Assembly (NCBI GenBank): GCA_015143295.1
Contig: CM026565.1
Span: 31,566,052 to 31,630,051, forward strand
Direction of reading: 5' to 3'
Source: Tetracentron sinense
Lineage: Eukaryota; Streptophyta; Magnoliopsida; Trochodendrales; Trochodendraceae
DNA length: 64,000 bases
This document shows positions 9,880 to 21,997 of this stretch, piece after piece; position 1 is the first letter of the stretch; each line of letters opens with the position of its first letter. Made by a program: the position numbers and the translations under genes. Under the pieces are notes generated by a model. That model had not been told where the DNA came from, ran no database searches, and worked only from the letters and a program-made list of their open reading frames with translations.

Positions 9880-10620
9880 AAACACTCAATCCGTTAAAGT
9901 AATCTGAAAATTTTCGAAAATGAGCGCTGTAACCATTGAAAATGCACTGTAATAACCAGAACCGCCGAAGATCACAAAATCATCGAAATAGCACTGTCAT
10001 ATCAAAATTGCAATAACAGAAAACCCCCGAAAATGGGCATTGTATCCATCGAAAAGCAGTGTCAGAACAGAAAACCACCGAAAATGAGCATCAAAGCATC
10101 GAAACAGAACTGTAATAACAGAAAACCACCGAACAGGAGCATAAAATCATCGAAAATACACTGTAATATCGAAAATGCAATAACAGAAAACCACCGAAAA
10201 TGACCACAAAACCGCCGAAATAGCACTGTAATAACAGAAAACCACCGAAAATCTGCATAAAATCATCGAAAATGCACTGTTATACTGGAAAACCACTGAA
10301 AATCATCGAAAAAGCACTGTTATACTGGAAAACCACCGAAAATTGGCATAAAATCATCGAAAAGCCCTGTAAAAGAGAAAATGCAATAACATCAAACCCC
10401 CGAAAATGACCACAAAACCGCCGAAAATAAGCTCAAAACCACCAAAAATGAGAACTGTAACATTGAAAATGCACTGTAATCACAGATTACCACCGAAAAT
10501 GAGCAAAAAAAATCAAACTTTATCACTACAACCATCGAAAATGAACTCTAATAACAGAAAATGAGGAAAATGAGCACATTACCCTAGCAAATACCGAATA
10601 TGATCACTGTAACCATCGCA
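9880..10620 (-). repeat. Motif array 4, upstream of the transposase, reversed orientation
   Basis: About 30 copies of CCGAAAATG or TCGAAAATGCACTG, the reverse complement of the motif in arrays 1-3. The most regular part repeats a roughly 51-bp double unit with alternating 21- and 30-bp spacings, including ACAGAAAACCACCGAAAATG and CATAAAATCATCGAAAATGC. Relative to the transposase the motif again reads in the sense direction. Confidence 0.88.
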
Positions 10621-10699
10621 AACTGGATCAAAAACATATAAACACTTACCCTATGTTCTTGTTCTTCTACTTCTTCTTCTTCACAAGGGTTTAGCTCAG

Positions 10700-10810
10700 T
10701 TGCAATGAAGGAGAAAGCTTCAACGAAGGGGAAAACTTAAGTCTACCTCGTTGCAACGAAGGGGAAAGCTTGGGTTTCGGATGAACGCTTCGTTGAAGGG
10801 GAAAGCTTGA
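10700..10810. repeat. Short direct repeats of a GAAGGGGAAAGCTT unit
   Basis: Four imperfect copies of (CAACGAAG)GGGAAAGCTT lie between motif array 4 and the right TIR, in the likely 5' flank of the transposase. Confidence 0.65.
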
Positions 10811-10912
10811 GCTCAGTCGCACGGTGTTTAAGGGTTCTCTAACAGGGATGGGGGGGCATTTTGGAGAAATTTTTTTAGAGGAAACCACGTGCTCCACTAA
10901 AATCACTGTAGA

Positions 10913-10993
10913 AGCCTACAGAAATAAATATTTCAAACCGGAGCCCATATAGGGGTTTTTTCATAATACGGGGCCCAAATCCGTATTTTCCTC
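10913..10993. repeat. Right terminal inverted repeat of the MULE
   Basis: The reverse complement of 1358-1439 with few mismatches, ending in CGTATTTTCCTC. It is followed at 10994-11002 by TTTTTTTTA, the second copy of the 9-bp target duplication. Confidence 0.88.
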
Positions 10994-11058
10994 TTTTTTT
11001 TATTCTTCTTACATGTTCCTTCTACTTTCTTTTGAAATTCCCGATATATATGGTATAG

Positions 11059-14000
11059 GGGAGATGCTGGTTGGACCAGCAAAGGTATTGTTCATGGACG
11101 AGATATCAACTGGTTTGGACAGTTGAACAACCTTCCAGATCATGAATTCACTCAGGCAATCCATCCACATTCTAAATGGAACTGCTGTCATCTCTCTCCT
11201 CCAGCCAGCGCCAGAGACTTACGACCTCTTTGATGACATTATCCTCCTATCAGATGGACAGATCGTTTACCAGGGTCCCCGTGAACACATGCTCCAGTTC
11301 TTCGAATCTATGGGCTTCAAATGTCCTGAGAGGAAAGGAGTTGCTGACTTCTTGCAAGAGGTACTTCTAGCTTTAAAACCCGCTTCCTTCTCATATCTGT
11401 TTCCATTTCCTCTTTAGTCTTTGGAACGGCTGTGGCTTAGTTCTTGGTGGGTTTGATAGGTGACATCAAAGAAAGATCAGAAACAGTACTGGGCTCGTAA
11501 TGATGAGCCTTACAGTTTCGTTCCTGTCAAGGAATTTGCAGAGGCCTTCCAATCATTTCATGTTGGCCGAAAAGTAGGAGATGAGCTTGCCATCCCCTTC
11601 GACAAGACCAAGAGCCACCCTGCCGCTTTAACAACTAAGAAGTATGGCGTTAATAGGATAGAATTGTTGAAAGCTTGCATCTCAAGAGAACTCTTGCTGA
11701 TGAAGAGGAACTCATTTGTATACATTTTCAAGATGACACAAGTGAGTCGCAGGTTTCACTGAAATGTTGCTCTTGAATTACACTCGTGGTTAAATGATCA
11801 TTCTCTCTGATTTCAGCTTATTATTACGGGGATAATAACGATGACACTATTCCTGCGTACTGAGATGCACCGAGATTCATCAACTGATGGTCAGATTTTC
11901 ATGGGTGCTCTATTCTTCAGTGTCATGGTGAATAAGTTTAACGGATTCTCGGAGCTTTCCATGACCCTCATGAAGCTCCCTGTCTTTTACAAGCAAAGGG
12001 ACCTCCTCTTCTAACCTTCATGGGCATACTCTCTCCCCATATGGATCCTCAAGATCCCAATCACGCTGGTAGAAGTTGCCATTTGGGTGTCCATGACTTA
12101 CTATGTCATAGGCTTTGATCCAAATGTTGGAAGGTAATAACCTTTGGAAGGATATTGTAATGCCTGCATTTTTAGTCTTGTTTGAATTTGTGTTTCACAA
12201 TTTGCACCTGGCAATAACACGATAAATGCTCTTATGACAGTTTTTCCAAACAGTACCTTCTGCTCCTATGTATTAACCAGATGGCTTCAGGACTGTTCCG
12301 ATTCATTGGGGCGTTGGGAAGGAACATGATCGTTGCAGGCACATTTGGGTCCTTTGCTTTACTTGCAGTTATGGTTTTGGGTGGATTTATCTTGTCACGA
12401 GGTATAACATGAATTTAAACTAAAGAAGAGTCTTTCTTTTATCTTCATGGCTCTCTTCTTGTAAGTTTAACCTTGTACTTTATTTTTCTTTGCCTCAGAT
12501 GATGTGCAGAAATGGTGGTTATGGGGTTATTGGATCTCACCTATGATGTATGGGCAGAACGCAATAACAGTTAATGAGTTCCTTGGGGAAAGTTGGAGAC
12601 ATGTGAGAACCTTTTTCCTTTAATTTCAACATTATGAAAAAGGCCTCAGTCGATATCAGTTAAGATTTGAGCTTGTCCAATGTCATAGGTTCCTCCAAAT
12701 TCTACGGAACCACTAGGAGTGACAGTCTTGAAATCTCGCGGGATTTTTCATGAAGCACATTGGTATTGGATCGGAGTAGGTGCTTTGATTGGATATATTT
12801 TTATATTCAACTTCCTTTGCACGTTTGCTCTGTCTTATCTCAATCGTAAGTATCCTCTTCATGCATCTTCAAAATTTTCAAATCAAGACCTCTTATTCTA
12901 ATAATTGGATCAAATTACTGCAGCATTTGGGAAACCTCAAGCACTTCTATCTGAAGAGACCTTGAGTGAGAAACATGCTAACAGAACTGGAGAATTAATT
13001 GACCTATCATCCAGAGAAAGGACCTCATCCAGAGGTAATTAAGCTCAACAAAAATTATGTGAACTTACTACCACAGTATCAACTTAATAGATTTGATAAA
13101 AATGCAGAAAGCGGAGATGAAAGCAGAAGGAGAAGTACATCGTCCGGGTCTTCATCTACAAGGATAGACAGAATTGATGAAGCAAATCAGAACAGGAAGC
13201 GTGGAATGGTTCTTCCATTTGAACCTCTTTCCATCACTGTCGATGAAATCGGATATGCTGTAGACATGCCACAGGTAGCTTCTGTAAGAGAATTAATCTC
13301 ACATCGACTAAATAGAGAAATATTTGTGGCCTTATATACATGTAAGGCCTCTCCACTCATTGCCAATTGGTTTTGAGTTGGACGCTTTCACATGGTATCA
13401 GAGCCCATAAGGCCCAACGGCCAAATTATGCTCACACTCACGATGACAGACCCAAACAGAAAGACTGCATGATTGACGTCCCAAAAAAAAGGCGCACGTG
13501 ACAGACCTAAAATTAGGGCTGCACGTGAGGGGGCGTGTAAGAGAATTAATCTCACATCGACTAAATAGAGAAATATTTGTGGCCTTATATACATGTAAGG
13601 CCTCTCCACTCATTGCCAATTGGTTTTGAGTTGGACGTTTTCACAGCTTCAACTTTCAAATAAGAAGCAACTATGTGTTTGGGAACTGAAAGGATACTTT
13701 TTCCTATTCTATTGAATGAAAAGATGATTACTTGTTCAAATTAAATTTTCAGGAAATGAAAGCTCAAGGTGTTCCAGAAGATTGGTTGGAACTTCTGAAG
13801 GTTGTGAATGGAGCTTTTCGGCCAGGAGTCCTTACAGCTCTAATGGGTGTTAGTGGTGCTGGTAAGACCACACTGTTGGATGTGTTAGCTGGAAGGAAAA
13901 CTAGTGGATATATCGAAGGAAGCATCACCATATCCGGGTACCCCAAGAAACAAGAAACATTTGCTCGCATATCTGGATACTGTGAGCAGACTGATATTCA

Positions 14001-16151
14001 CTCTCCTCATGTTACATTCTCTGAGTCCCTGCTTTATTCTGCATGGCTTCGGTTACCTCCTGATGTCAACTCTGCAACTAGAAAGGTTTGCCGTTTGGAG
14101 ATTCAAATATTTTTATTGTGACTCCTTTGGGGCCCTTTTTGAATATATGCTGACAGGTATTAACTCTAACTAATTTTTTGCAGATGTTCATTGAGGAAGT
14201 CATGGAGCTTGTGGAGCTGACCTCATTGAGGGAAGCACTTGTCGGGTTGCCTGGTGTGAATGGGCTATCAACTGAGCAGCGCAAGAGGCTAACCATTGCG
14301 GTCGAGCTAGTTGCCAACCCTTCTATAATATTCATGGATGAGCCAACCTCTGGACTTGATGCCAGGGCGGCAGCAATTGTGATGAGAACAGTGAGGAACA
14401 CTGTGGACACAGGTAGAACAGTGGTGTGCACCATTCACCAGCCGAGCATCGACCTATTCGAAGCTTTCGATGAGGTGGGAGATTTTCAAAGCTAAGAAAC
14501 TAGTATATTGTTATCGATTCCATTTAATTTAGAAGATATTCAAGTCTTTCATGTCGGAATCACAGCTATTTCTATTGAAACAAGGAGAAGAGATATATGT
14601 TGGCCCACTGGGTTGCCATTCTTCCCATCTGGTCGAGTACTTCGAGGTGAGGTTAAGAAACACACAAAAACTACAAATAGGTAAATAAATTATTCCCACA
14701 GTTACTGATACATATGAGTTTTGAGTCATCAAGGGAATCAACAGAATCAGTAAGATACAAGATGGTTATAATTCCTGCAACATGGATGTTGGAAGTGACT
14801 ACAGCAGCACAAGAAGCAGCTCTGGGCGTCAACTTCGCTGAAGTGTACAAGAATTCAGAACTATATCGGTGGGTTCATATTAAACTCTCCACCTGACACT
14901 CATTTGTAGTCATATCTTAGGAGCCTATGGTGAATTTTACAGGAGGAACAAGGCACTGATCAAGGAACTGAGTATACCTCCTCCCGCTTCAAAAGATGTT
15001 TACTTCCCTACTCAATACTCAGTCTTTCTTCACCCAGTGTATGGCTTGCCTATGGAAACAGCATTGGTCATACTGGCGGAACCCTCAATATACTGCAGCG
15101 AGACTCTTCTTCACGACCTTTGTAGCTCTGATGTTTGGGACAACATTCTGGGATCTTGGATCCAAAAGGTAATATATATTGAAAGGCCAAAGTGAATGGG
15201 GCCTGAATTTTACATTCTTCTCCTCTCTAGGTCCTTAGTTAGATTCATATACTGGTAATTGCAGGAGAAGACAACAGGATCTATTTAACACAATGGGTTC
15301 TATGTATGCTGCTGTTATCTTCATTGGGGTAAAAAATGGCTTATCTGTGCAGCCGGTTGTGGCTGTCGAACGGACAGTGTTTTACAGAGAGAGAGCTGCT
15401 GGAATGTATTCAGCTTTTCCCTATGCCTTTGGACAGGTAATTCACTTGTATTTTTACAGGAAGTTAAACAAGGCAGACATTCCTAGAGAACTGATATAGT
15501 TGTCTCTATTTTTCTCACCGGATCTCCTTGTTTATGGTGTAGGTCATGATTGAGCTCCCATACATTCTTCTGCAGTCTGTAATATATGGGGTTATAGTGT
15601 ATGCGATGATAGGATTCGATTGGACAATTGCAAAGTTCTTTTGGTATCTGTTCTTCATGTACTTCACATTGTTATACTTCACCTTCTACGGGATGATGAC
15701 CGTGGCCATTACTCCCAACCACAATATTGCTGCCATAATTTCCTCCACATTTTATGCTATATGGAACCTCTTCTCGGGATTTATAGTCCCGCGAACAGTA
15801 AGTTCGGATGATCCCTCTCTATTCTATATGTTTCAGGGGTTCTTTGAAGTTTAGGAATACTAAAGACTATAGTTTTTGTCTGGATGATTACAGAGGATTC
15901 CTGTATGGTGGAGATGGTACTATTGGTTTTGCCCTGTTTCTTGGAGCTTGTATGGATTGGTTGCTGCACAATTTGGAGACATACAGGACAGGCTTGACCC
16001 AGGCGAAACGGTGGAAGATTTTGTAAGGAATTATTATGGGTTCAGACATGATTTTCTAGGAGTGGTTGCTGTTGTGATAATTGGGATTACTGTGCTATTC
16101 GGATTCATTTTCGCCTTTTCGATAAAAGCATTCAACTTCCAAAGAAGATAA
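11059..16151 (+). pseudogene. ABCG40/PDR12-like transporter copy A, 3' block, broken
   Basis: Exons: 11059-11360, 11460-11741, 11817-12133, 12241-12401, 12499-12602, 12689-12845, 12924-13034, 13108-13274, 13753-14085, 14184-14474, 14566-14646, 14734-14868, 14943-15168, 15265-15436, 15543-15797, 15894-16151. They cover the end of NBD1 ([12 protein letters not shown]), TMD1, NBD2 ([41 protein letters not shown]) and TMD2, ending in the PDR-typical FNFQRR. Lesions: a TGA at 11124 in GLDSSTT (Ser codon), a TAA at 12012 in DLLFYPSWAY (Tyr codon), one extra base near 14770 (GYNPATW) and two missing bases near 15020 (TQYSQSF). The intron 13035-13107 is not present in copy B. With the Walker A frameshift this gives five lesions, so the gene is dead unless the assembly is poor. 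Order and splice phases otherwise match ABCG40. Confidence 0.9.
13283..13646. mobile_element. TRIM (miniature LTR element) in an intron of copy A
   Basis: The terminal repeats 13283-13392 and 13536-13646 are almost identical and run TGTAAGAG...TTTCACA. Next to the first is TGGTATCAGAGC, a primer-binding site matching initiator tRNA-Met; before the second is the purine tract GTGAGGGGG. The 5-bp target duplication GCTTC flanks it (13278-13282, 13647-13651). It has no coding capacity, as usual for TRIMs, and otherwise looks whole. The near-identity of the repeats suggests a fairly recent insertion. Confidence 0.88.
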
Positions 16152-16974
16152 GAAGATTTTTAGTGCAGAGAAGTTACATTGGTCTAGATGTGGAAGACTA
16201 TCCCTCTCAATAGTGCACACTCTTTAGGCATTGGAAGTGTACATTAGGAAGAAATTTAAGTAAGTTTCAATGTCATTTTATGGTTATTTTACAATTCAGT
16301 TGTCAGAATAACATAAATTTTCTTCAATGTATTGAGTACGATGTTTTTTGGTCTCATCGACATTGCAAAGAGTTGGGTTTCTGTCAAATAACCATATATC
16401 TTTTATGTTAATCTATCTTAACACATTTGTACGCCGCAACTATGATACATAATTAAAAAATATATTAGATCAAGCAATTTTCTTAAATCAGGATTTTACG
16501 TCTGTTGATATCGGTGTCTATTAAATGAATAGGTGGAAGGAAAGGTGAGGATATTTTTAATTTTAATTAGATAAGTTCGCATATTACTCTGTAATCTTCC
16601 TTAATGATATTTTGGTTGTCGGAGAACCACTTAACCAATAAAATGATTAAGACAAACATAAAAAATAATTGAATAAACACAATGTGTTATAGAAAATCAT
16701 CTGGTTTTTGGCTAAGTTCTTAATGTCAATGATAGAGAAACAGATAGGTATTTATAAAATGACAGAGACAAGAAGGATTAAACACTTAAGTTGAAACTAG
16801 CAATATAAGAACAGTATTCTGGTACCCTATCATCTCAAAAATCTAAGTAATTTAGTCAGTTAATCACCCTATTCAATGAATCATAGCATTTCTCTCCCTC
16901 TCAAAGGAAAAAAAAAGAGAGTTCATACCCATATGATAATCTTAACCTTCTGACAGTAAGAACAGGAATGTGAA

Positions 16975-17165
16975 CAAAAATTTACTCTAGGGTTCACCCA
17001 CCTATACTTATTTTTTGGAAAAAAAATTTACTCTAGGAGTTAGTGAATTTTAACCATGGTTAAATTTTCTTTTAATTTTTTGTTTTTCTAAAATCCAATG
17101 ATAGGTAGGTGAACCCTAGGGGTGGATGAATGTTAACCACAGTTAAGCAGTGTCAAAAGAGACAC
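16975..17165. repeat. Foldback repeat (GTGAACCCTAGGG / GACACGTGG family)
   Basis: The left arm CTCTAGGGTTCACCCACCTA pairs with TAGGTAGGTGAACCCTAGGG, followed by TTAACCACAGTTAAGC and GTCAAAAGAGACACGTGG. Related copies lie at 19690-19850, 20896-21131, 21250-21640, 53426-54235 and 60210-60790. Confidence 0.6.
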
Positions 17166-17435
17166 GTGGCAGCATCAGTGGCGTAACCGGCTCCCCCAAG
17201 TCCGGTTACAACTGGAGAGAATCACGAGTCATAAGATCATCTTGACTTAGATCTTTGGAGTGTGTGAACCATCAAATGGTTGAACTTTTTTTTTTTTTGG
17301 TTAACTTTGAAGTGAAAGAAAATAAAATATGTGGCACCTGAGTCCTTTAAGATTGTGGAATTAATGTCAAAGATTTCTTTTGGAAGCTCAAACATCCAAC
17401 AGTCCTGCAAAAGTACTACAAGAGAAAAAATGAGT

Positions 17436-17690
17436 TTTTTTTTTTTGGTTTTTGGGGTAGGGTGTCCAGTCCAGGCCGACTAATCCCCTCAACACCCACC
17501 ACATGCAAGTTAACGGCGAGGATAAACCCAACCTGATGGCTGGCACTGAGAGGACATGAGAAGTTGATCCCAGGACGTCCAAGTTTACAGCTCGTCCCAG
17601 AGACCACTGAGCCACTCCTTGGTCCTGGCGAGGAGACCGAGAGCACCAATCGGGAGGCGCTAACCATCTGACTCTAATCCCACAGGTCAA
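17436..17690 (-). mobile_element. Probable tRNA-derived SINE
   Basis: On the - strand the segment has an A-box-like TGGCTCAGTGG, a B-box-like GGGATCAACTT, then unrelated sequence ending CCCCAAAAACC and an A run (the T run at about 17437-17448 on +). Length and layout fit plant tRNA-related SINEs. No convincing target duplication was found, so the 5' border is approximate. Confidence 0.5.
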
Positions 17691-18718
17691 TATGTATCCC
17701 TTTTAACATCTTTTAACTATGATTAAGATTCATTAACTCTTAGGATTCATCCATGGAACATTAGTTTTTAGAAAAGAAATTAATTATAGGAGTTAAAACC
17801 TTTAACCAAGATTTGAAAGGGCAATTAAAGGGCTCTATTAATGAAGTGAGCCAGACAATTATAGTATGGCGAGGGCCAAATTATAAATCAATTCCTTAGT
17901 TGGTGTGAAGGGGTGTATAGCAACTTCCAATTGGGTGGGTGATGGCAATTACCTACTTGGATTATCCTAAGAAAAAAAAAAGTGCTACAGAAACCTTCCT
18001 CCCAATCTAGTCTGAGTCTTTAAGGCTTAGTATAAATAATAATAATAAGAAAGTTAGGAAGTTAAAAACAAAAAACTCTATAATCCTAAATCTCTACTTT
18101 TGAAGTAAGGATTATTTTTAAATTTGATACTTGTGTATAATTAAATTGATTTTGTGTAATTTATATATTTAAATTTATTAATAAATAATCATATTAAAAT
18201 TATTTAAAATTGATCAAAATAATCATGATATTTAAATAAGCTTGAGCCAATTCGAGTTCGATCAAGCTTGTTCAAGAATGAACATTGGAGCTCGAACCAA
18301 GTTCAAGCCAAGATCAAGTTGAAATTGAGCATATGCAAACCAAATTCATGCCCAGCTCTGCCCAGCTCGGCTTGATTACAGGTCTACTGTCCACTTGTCT
18401 TCCAAGGAACAAAAGTTGGAGCAGACGTGAAGGATAGTCAACTTCTTCGAGAAAGAGCCGTATGGTAATTAAAGTCAATAATTGTAGAAACCTAGCCTCA
18501 CTGCCTCAGCCACCCTTATATTCATCAATTTTTTTTTTTTTGTTTGAGATATACATTTAGGCCACAACGCCAATTAGGTCTTAGTTCAGTTAGTGGGCGG
18601 ATGGAGAGTATATACAAACTCCCACTCTTCCCTTTCATCTAGAAAACAAGAAATACATCTTTGTACAAAAAAATAAAATAAAATCCGATTGCAGAATCAT
18701 GTTTTAGCATTTTTAAAA

Positions 18719-18860
18719 GGGAGATGCTATTGAGACCACCGTACAGAGACCGCGCATGTGATGAGCGGATCTCAAAAAAATAAAACAAGATTTATGAAAA
18801 TTTTGAGATCCGCTCATCACATGAGTGGTCTCGGCTCTTTGCGGTCTCATAGCAAAGTCC
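18719..18860. mobile_element. Mutator-like MITE, copy 1
   Basis: The imperfect TIRs are GGGAGATGCTATTGAGACC and GGACTTTGCTATGAGACC (reverse complement of the right end), and the 142-bp interior can fold on itself. The perfect 9-bp target duplication TTTTTAAAA lies at 18710-18718 and 18861-18869. The paralogous flank at 52930-52950 has a single target copy, an empty site. Other copies: 21347-21494 and 41574-41740. Confidence 0.85.
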
Positions 18861-19976
18861 TTTTTAAAATACCCAATATAGGCTTCATAGTCATCCCCCC
18901 AATTGACCAAATTACCCTCAAATATGTAAAGGGTTTGGGATTTGGGCCCACCATTCAATTGATCCCATGAGTCAGCTTCAACTTGATGGGATGATCTCAG
19001 CCGTTCACCCAACGATGGATAGGTTTTGATACTTGTCATTAAATTAATCTTTTTTCTTACACGTCACGCGGTTAGGCCGCCACCCCGATTAAAGTGTGTG
19101 TTAGTATCTGTTTTAGGTTAGTGGGTTAATGCAAAATCTTATGACTTGGATCATAATATGTTTTTTTTTAATGAATTAGAACAGTATGATAAGATTTATA
19201 AGATTCATGTTGTTGACTCAAATGATTGAGTCAAAATTCAACTTGATTGGATGATCTCAATCATCCACTCCAAATAAAATAGTCTTATTTGATATTTCAT
19301 GTTGGTGTGGAATTTAAAAACAAAAGAGAAGCCCGATGGTTTCATTTTTCCAGGAATTTAATAGTGCATCCAAACGATAAAACTCTGAATTTTGTGGAAT
19401 TTAATTTAATGGATTTTAAATCCATGAAATTCAATTCTTTAGCTCAATTCTAATTCCATAAATCTAAACGCATCCTAAGACTACAATAAGATGACATCAA
19501 AATAACGAATTCAAAATAAAATGATATTTTTGGAAAGTTTAAGTTAAGGACAGGATAGTAGCCTGGTAGGGGGAGTATAGGATGGTTGAGAATAGAGTAA
19601 TTTGATCATTAAATATGTCAAATTAATGAGTTTTGAAACCAAATCCTCTAAGACCGAATTTGGCAAATCCGGTTATTACCCCGTTGCCATATGTCCCTTG
19701 TGACACCTTTCACTGTGATTAAGATTCATCTACCCTTAGGGTTCACCCACCCATCCTTATTTTTAGAAAAAAAATGTTAAATTTTTTAAAAATATTTTAA
19801 TACAGTTAAGGGATGTCGCAAGGGACACACGGCGACCTCAGGAGGATTTGGCTTCGTGAGATTTTGAACTGTAAGAAATCGTGGCATCTAGAAGACAGGA
19901 TGAGTGAATGGTGAATACATTGATGAGATCATGAGACTTTCATTCAAAGAACGTACGAACGCAGTGCCTTTACGAA

Positions 19977-19983
19977 TATAAAT
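19977..19983 (+). promoter_or_regulatory. Candidate TATA box of copy B
   Basis: TATAAAT lies about 157 bp upstream of the ATG at 20134 and is followed by a CT-rich stretch (CCATCTCTCTCATTCCTCC) typical of plant 5' leaders. Position fits a leader of about 120 bases; the start site is not proven. Confidence 0.5.
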
Positions 19984-20895
19984 CCATCTCTCTCATTCCT
20001 CCTAATCTTCAGAAACCCAACTTTGATTCCGAGTTGTTTCAGCTCTAGAATTGAAGATCGTGAGTTATTTTGAAGAAATTTATCTGGGTTTTAGTTGGGT
20101 TCGTAGATTTTGCAGTTTTAGATTGATCTATTAATGGAGAGTGCTGAAATTTATAGAGTAAGTAGTTTGCGTGGGAATAGTTCTTCAGTTTGGAGGAACA
20201 GTAATGTTGAAGTTTTCTCAAGATCTTCTGTAAAAGAAGATGATGAAGAAGCTCTGAAATGGGCAGCTCTTGAGAAGTTGCCCACTTATAATCGTTTAAA
20301 GAAAGGAATTCTGACTGGTGCAGGAGGTCAGGCGAGTGAAATTGATATTCAGAATCTTGGTATTCAAGAGAAGAAGGATTTGGTAGAAAGGTTGGTGAAA
20401 GTTGCAGAGGAGGATAATGAGAAGTTCTTGTTGAAGCTCAAGAAACGCCTTGATCGGTAAGAACTCACTTTTTTTTCTCTCTTGATCGATCATCTGGGTT
20501 TTTTGAAGTTCTGGTCTGTATATATATAAATGTTGTTGTAACACTTTATGATTCTCCTGTTTGTTGATTGAATCAGAGTTGGAATTGAATTTCCAACCAT
20601 TGAAGTAAGATTCGAGCATCTAAATATCGACGCAGAAGCTTATATAGGAAGCAGAGCTTTACCTACAATCCTCAACTCCTCCGTTAATGTTATAGAGGTA
20701 ACTTACCTGTAATTCGTATAGACAGGGAGTTAGGATCTTTTGTAGAGACCTCTACACGGATTCCTTGTACAATATAGGAGAGTGTGACACTCTGTTTACT
20801 TTTACAGGGCTTTCGAAATAACACCAACTAAAAAAAGGGTGTTTTTATATGCTCGTCCAAAAATAATTTTAGACCGATGATTTAGGTGGCAAACT

Positions 20896-21131
20896 CTCCC
20901 ATATGTCCCTTTTGACACGTCTCTAATTAAGATTCACCCATCCCTAGTATGCACCCACTTATCCTTGATTTTTGGAAAAAATGTTTTTTTAAAATTAACC
21001 TTAAGAGTTAATAAATTTTAATCGGGGTTAAAGTTTTTTCTTTTGAAAACCAATGATAGGTGGGTGAACCTTAGGAGTGTATGAATCTTAACCACAATTA
21101 AAGGATGTCAAAAGGGACACATGGCAGTGTC
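20896..21131. repeat. Foldback repeat in copy B intron 2
   Basis: The left arm has ATGTCCCTTTTGACAC and AAGATTCACCCATCCCTAG. The right arm mirrors it as AGGTGGGTGAACCTTAGGAG and GATGTCAAAAGGGACACATG. The element is about 235 bp and noncoding. Confidence 0.65.
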
Positions 21132-21249
21132 AATGGCGTCACCAGACTCCATTACAACCGGAGAGAATCACAAATTGTGTTGTAATCCCTATTAAATATG
21201 GTTAATAGCACTGTAATTATGGTCAATTGGAGAGAAGAGATCAAAGTCA

Positions 21250-21640
21250 ATTGCACCCACAAGTCAACATGATCCCTTTTAATTTTTATTAATAATGGTT
21301 AAAATTCACCCATCCTTAGCGTTCAATAATCTAATCTTAAAAAGTAGGAAAATGCTAGTGAGACCGCAAATGGTCTAGACTACAACGAGACCGTGCATGT
21401 GATGCATGGATCTAAAAATTCCAAAAACAGATTTAATAAAATTTTGAGATCCGTGCATCATAAGCACCCATTTGCGGTCTTAGTAGCAAAGTCCTAAAAA
21501 ATAACTCTAAGGTCAAAATTTTTAAACTTTAAGGTGATATTTTTTAAAAAAATAATCTAAAAATCAAGGTGAGATTATTGAACCCTAAAGTTAGTGAATT
21601 TTAATCGCAATCAATAGGAGTTAAAAGGGGCACATGGTAC
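21250..21640. repeat. Second foldback repeat in copy B intron 2, split by a MITE
   Basis: The arms are related to those of the neighbouring copy: ATGATCCCTTTTAATTTTTA on the left and TAGGAGTTAAAAGGGGCACA on the right. The Mutator-like MITE 21347-21494 sits in the left arm, so the foldback repeat is the older of the two. Confidence 0.55.
21347..21494. mobile_element. Mutator-like MITE, copy 2
   Basis: It starts GGAAAATGCTAGTGAGACC and ends GGTCTTAGTAGCAAAGTCC. The 9-bp flanks TAAAAAGTA (21338-21346) and TAAAAAATA (21495-21503) match at 8 of 9 positions. The interior is self-complementary around ATGTGATGCATGGATCT / AGATCCGTGCATCATAAG. Confidence 0.82.
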
Positions 21641-21997
21641 CATTGAATTTTCCCCGAGTTCAATCGCAATTGGCTATGATTCGATTTCCCCACTGCTAAC
21701 CAATATCGAGATCTGATCACAATTGGAGGTCAACACGTGTCCTATTAACTCCTATTAATTGTGGTTAAGATTCTATTAATAAAATCCTCAGTTGTGTTTT
21801 CTCTAATTTTTTTTTTTTTTTTTTTTCATGTTTTAGCTTATTTTCTAGACAACCAAACATAGGGTAAAGGTTAAAGGTTTGTAACTAGAGTCAGAAGTTT
21901 TCTTAATGTGAATCTTAATCACTGGATTAACAAGGACATGTGTTGGCCTATGAGTGTGATTAGCTGATATGATGCTACTAATTGTAGGTCCATAATG

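Larger units (their letters stand above)
1358..10993. mobile_element. Complete MULE (Mutator-like DNA transposon) with transposase and DUF1985-Ulp1 gene
   Basis: The 9636-bp element is bounded by terminal inverted repeats that begin GAGGAAAATACGGATTTGGG on both strands and is flanked by 9-bp duplications matching at 8 of 9 positions. It sits in the copy A intron between the exons ending at 1310 and starting at 11059, leaving splice sites untouched. It holds two convergent genes: a nine-exon DUF1985-Ulp1 gene on + (2626-6345) and a single-exon MURA-type transposase on - (7272-9680). Both reading frames look open, so the element may be autonomous or was until recently. The remaining DNA consists largely of four arrays of a TTTTCGG(T/C)ATTT-type motif. 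The closest known architecture is the VANDAL group of MULEs; many plant MULEs also carry Ulp1 genes, so assignment to VANDAL proper is inference. Confidence 0.92.
16152..20133. other. Intergenic region between ABCG copies A and B
   Basis: No host gene was seen. It begins with the AT-rich 3' flank of copy A. It contains foldback-family repeats (16975-17165, half units near 17700-17830 and 19690-19850), a SINE (about 17436-17690), GCTTGAGC/GAGCTCG-rich sequence at 18230-18370 resembling hAT MITE interiors, a Mutator-like MITE at 18719-18860 and the copy B promoter. The stretch 18695-19045 is paralogous to 52925-53135 downstream of copy B. Confidence 0.7.
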
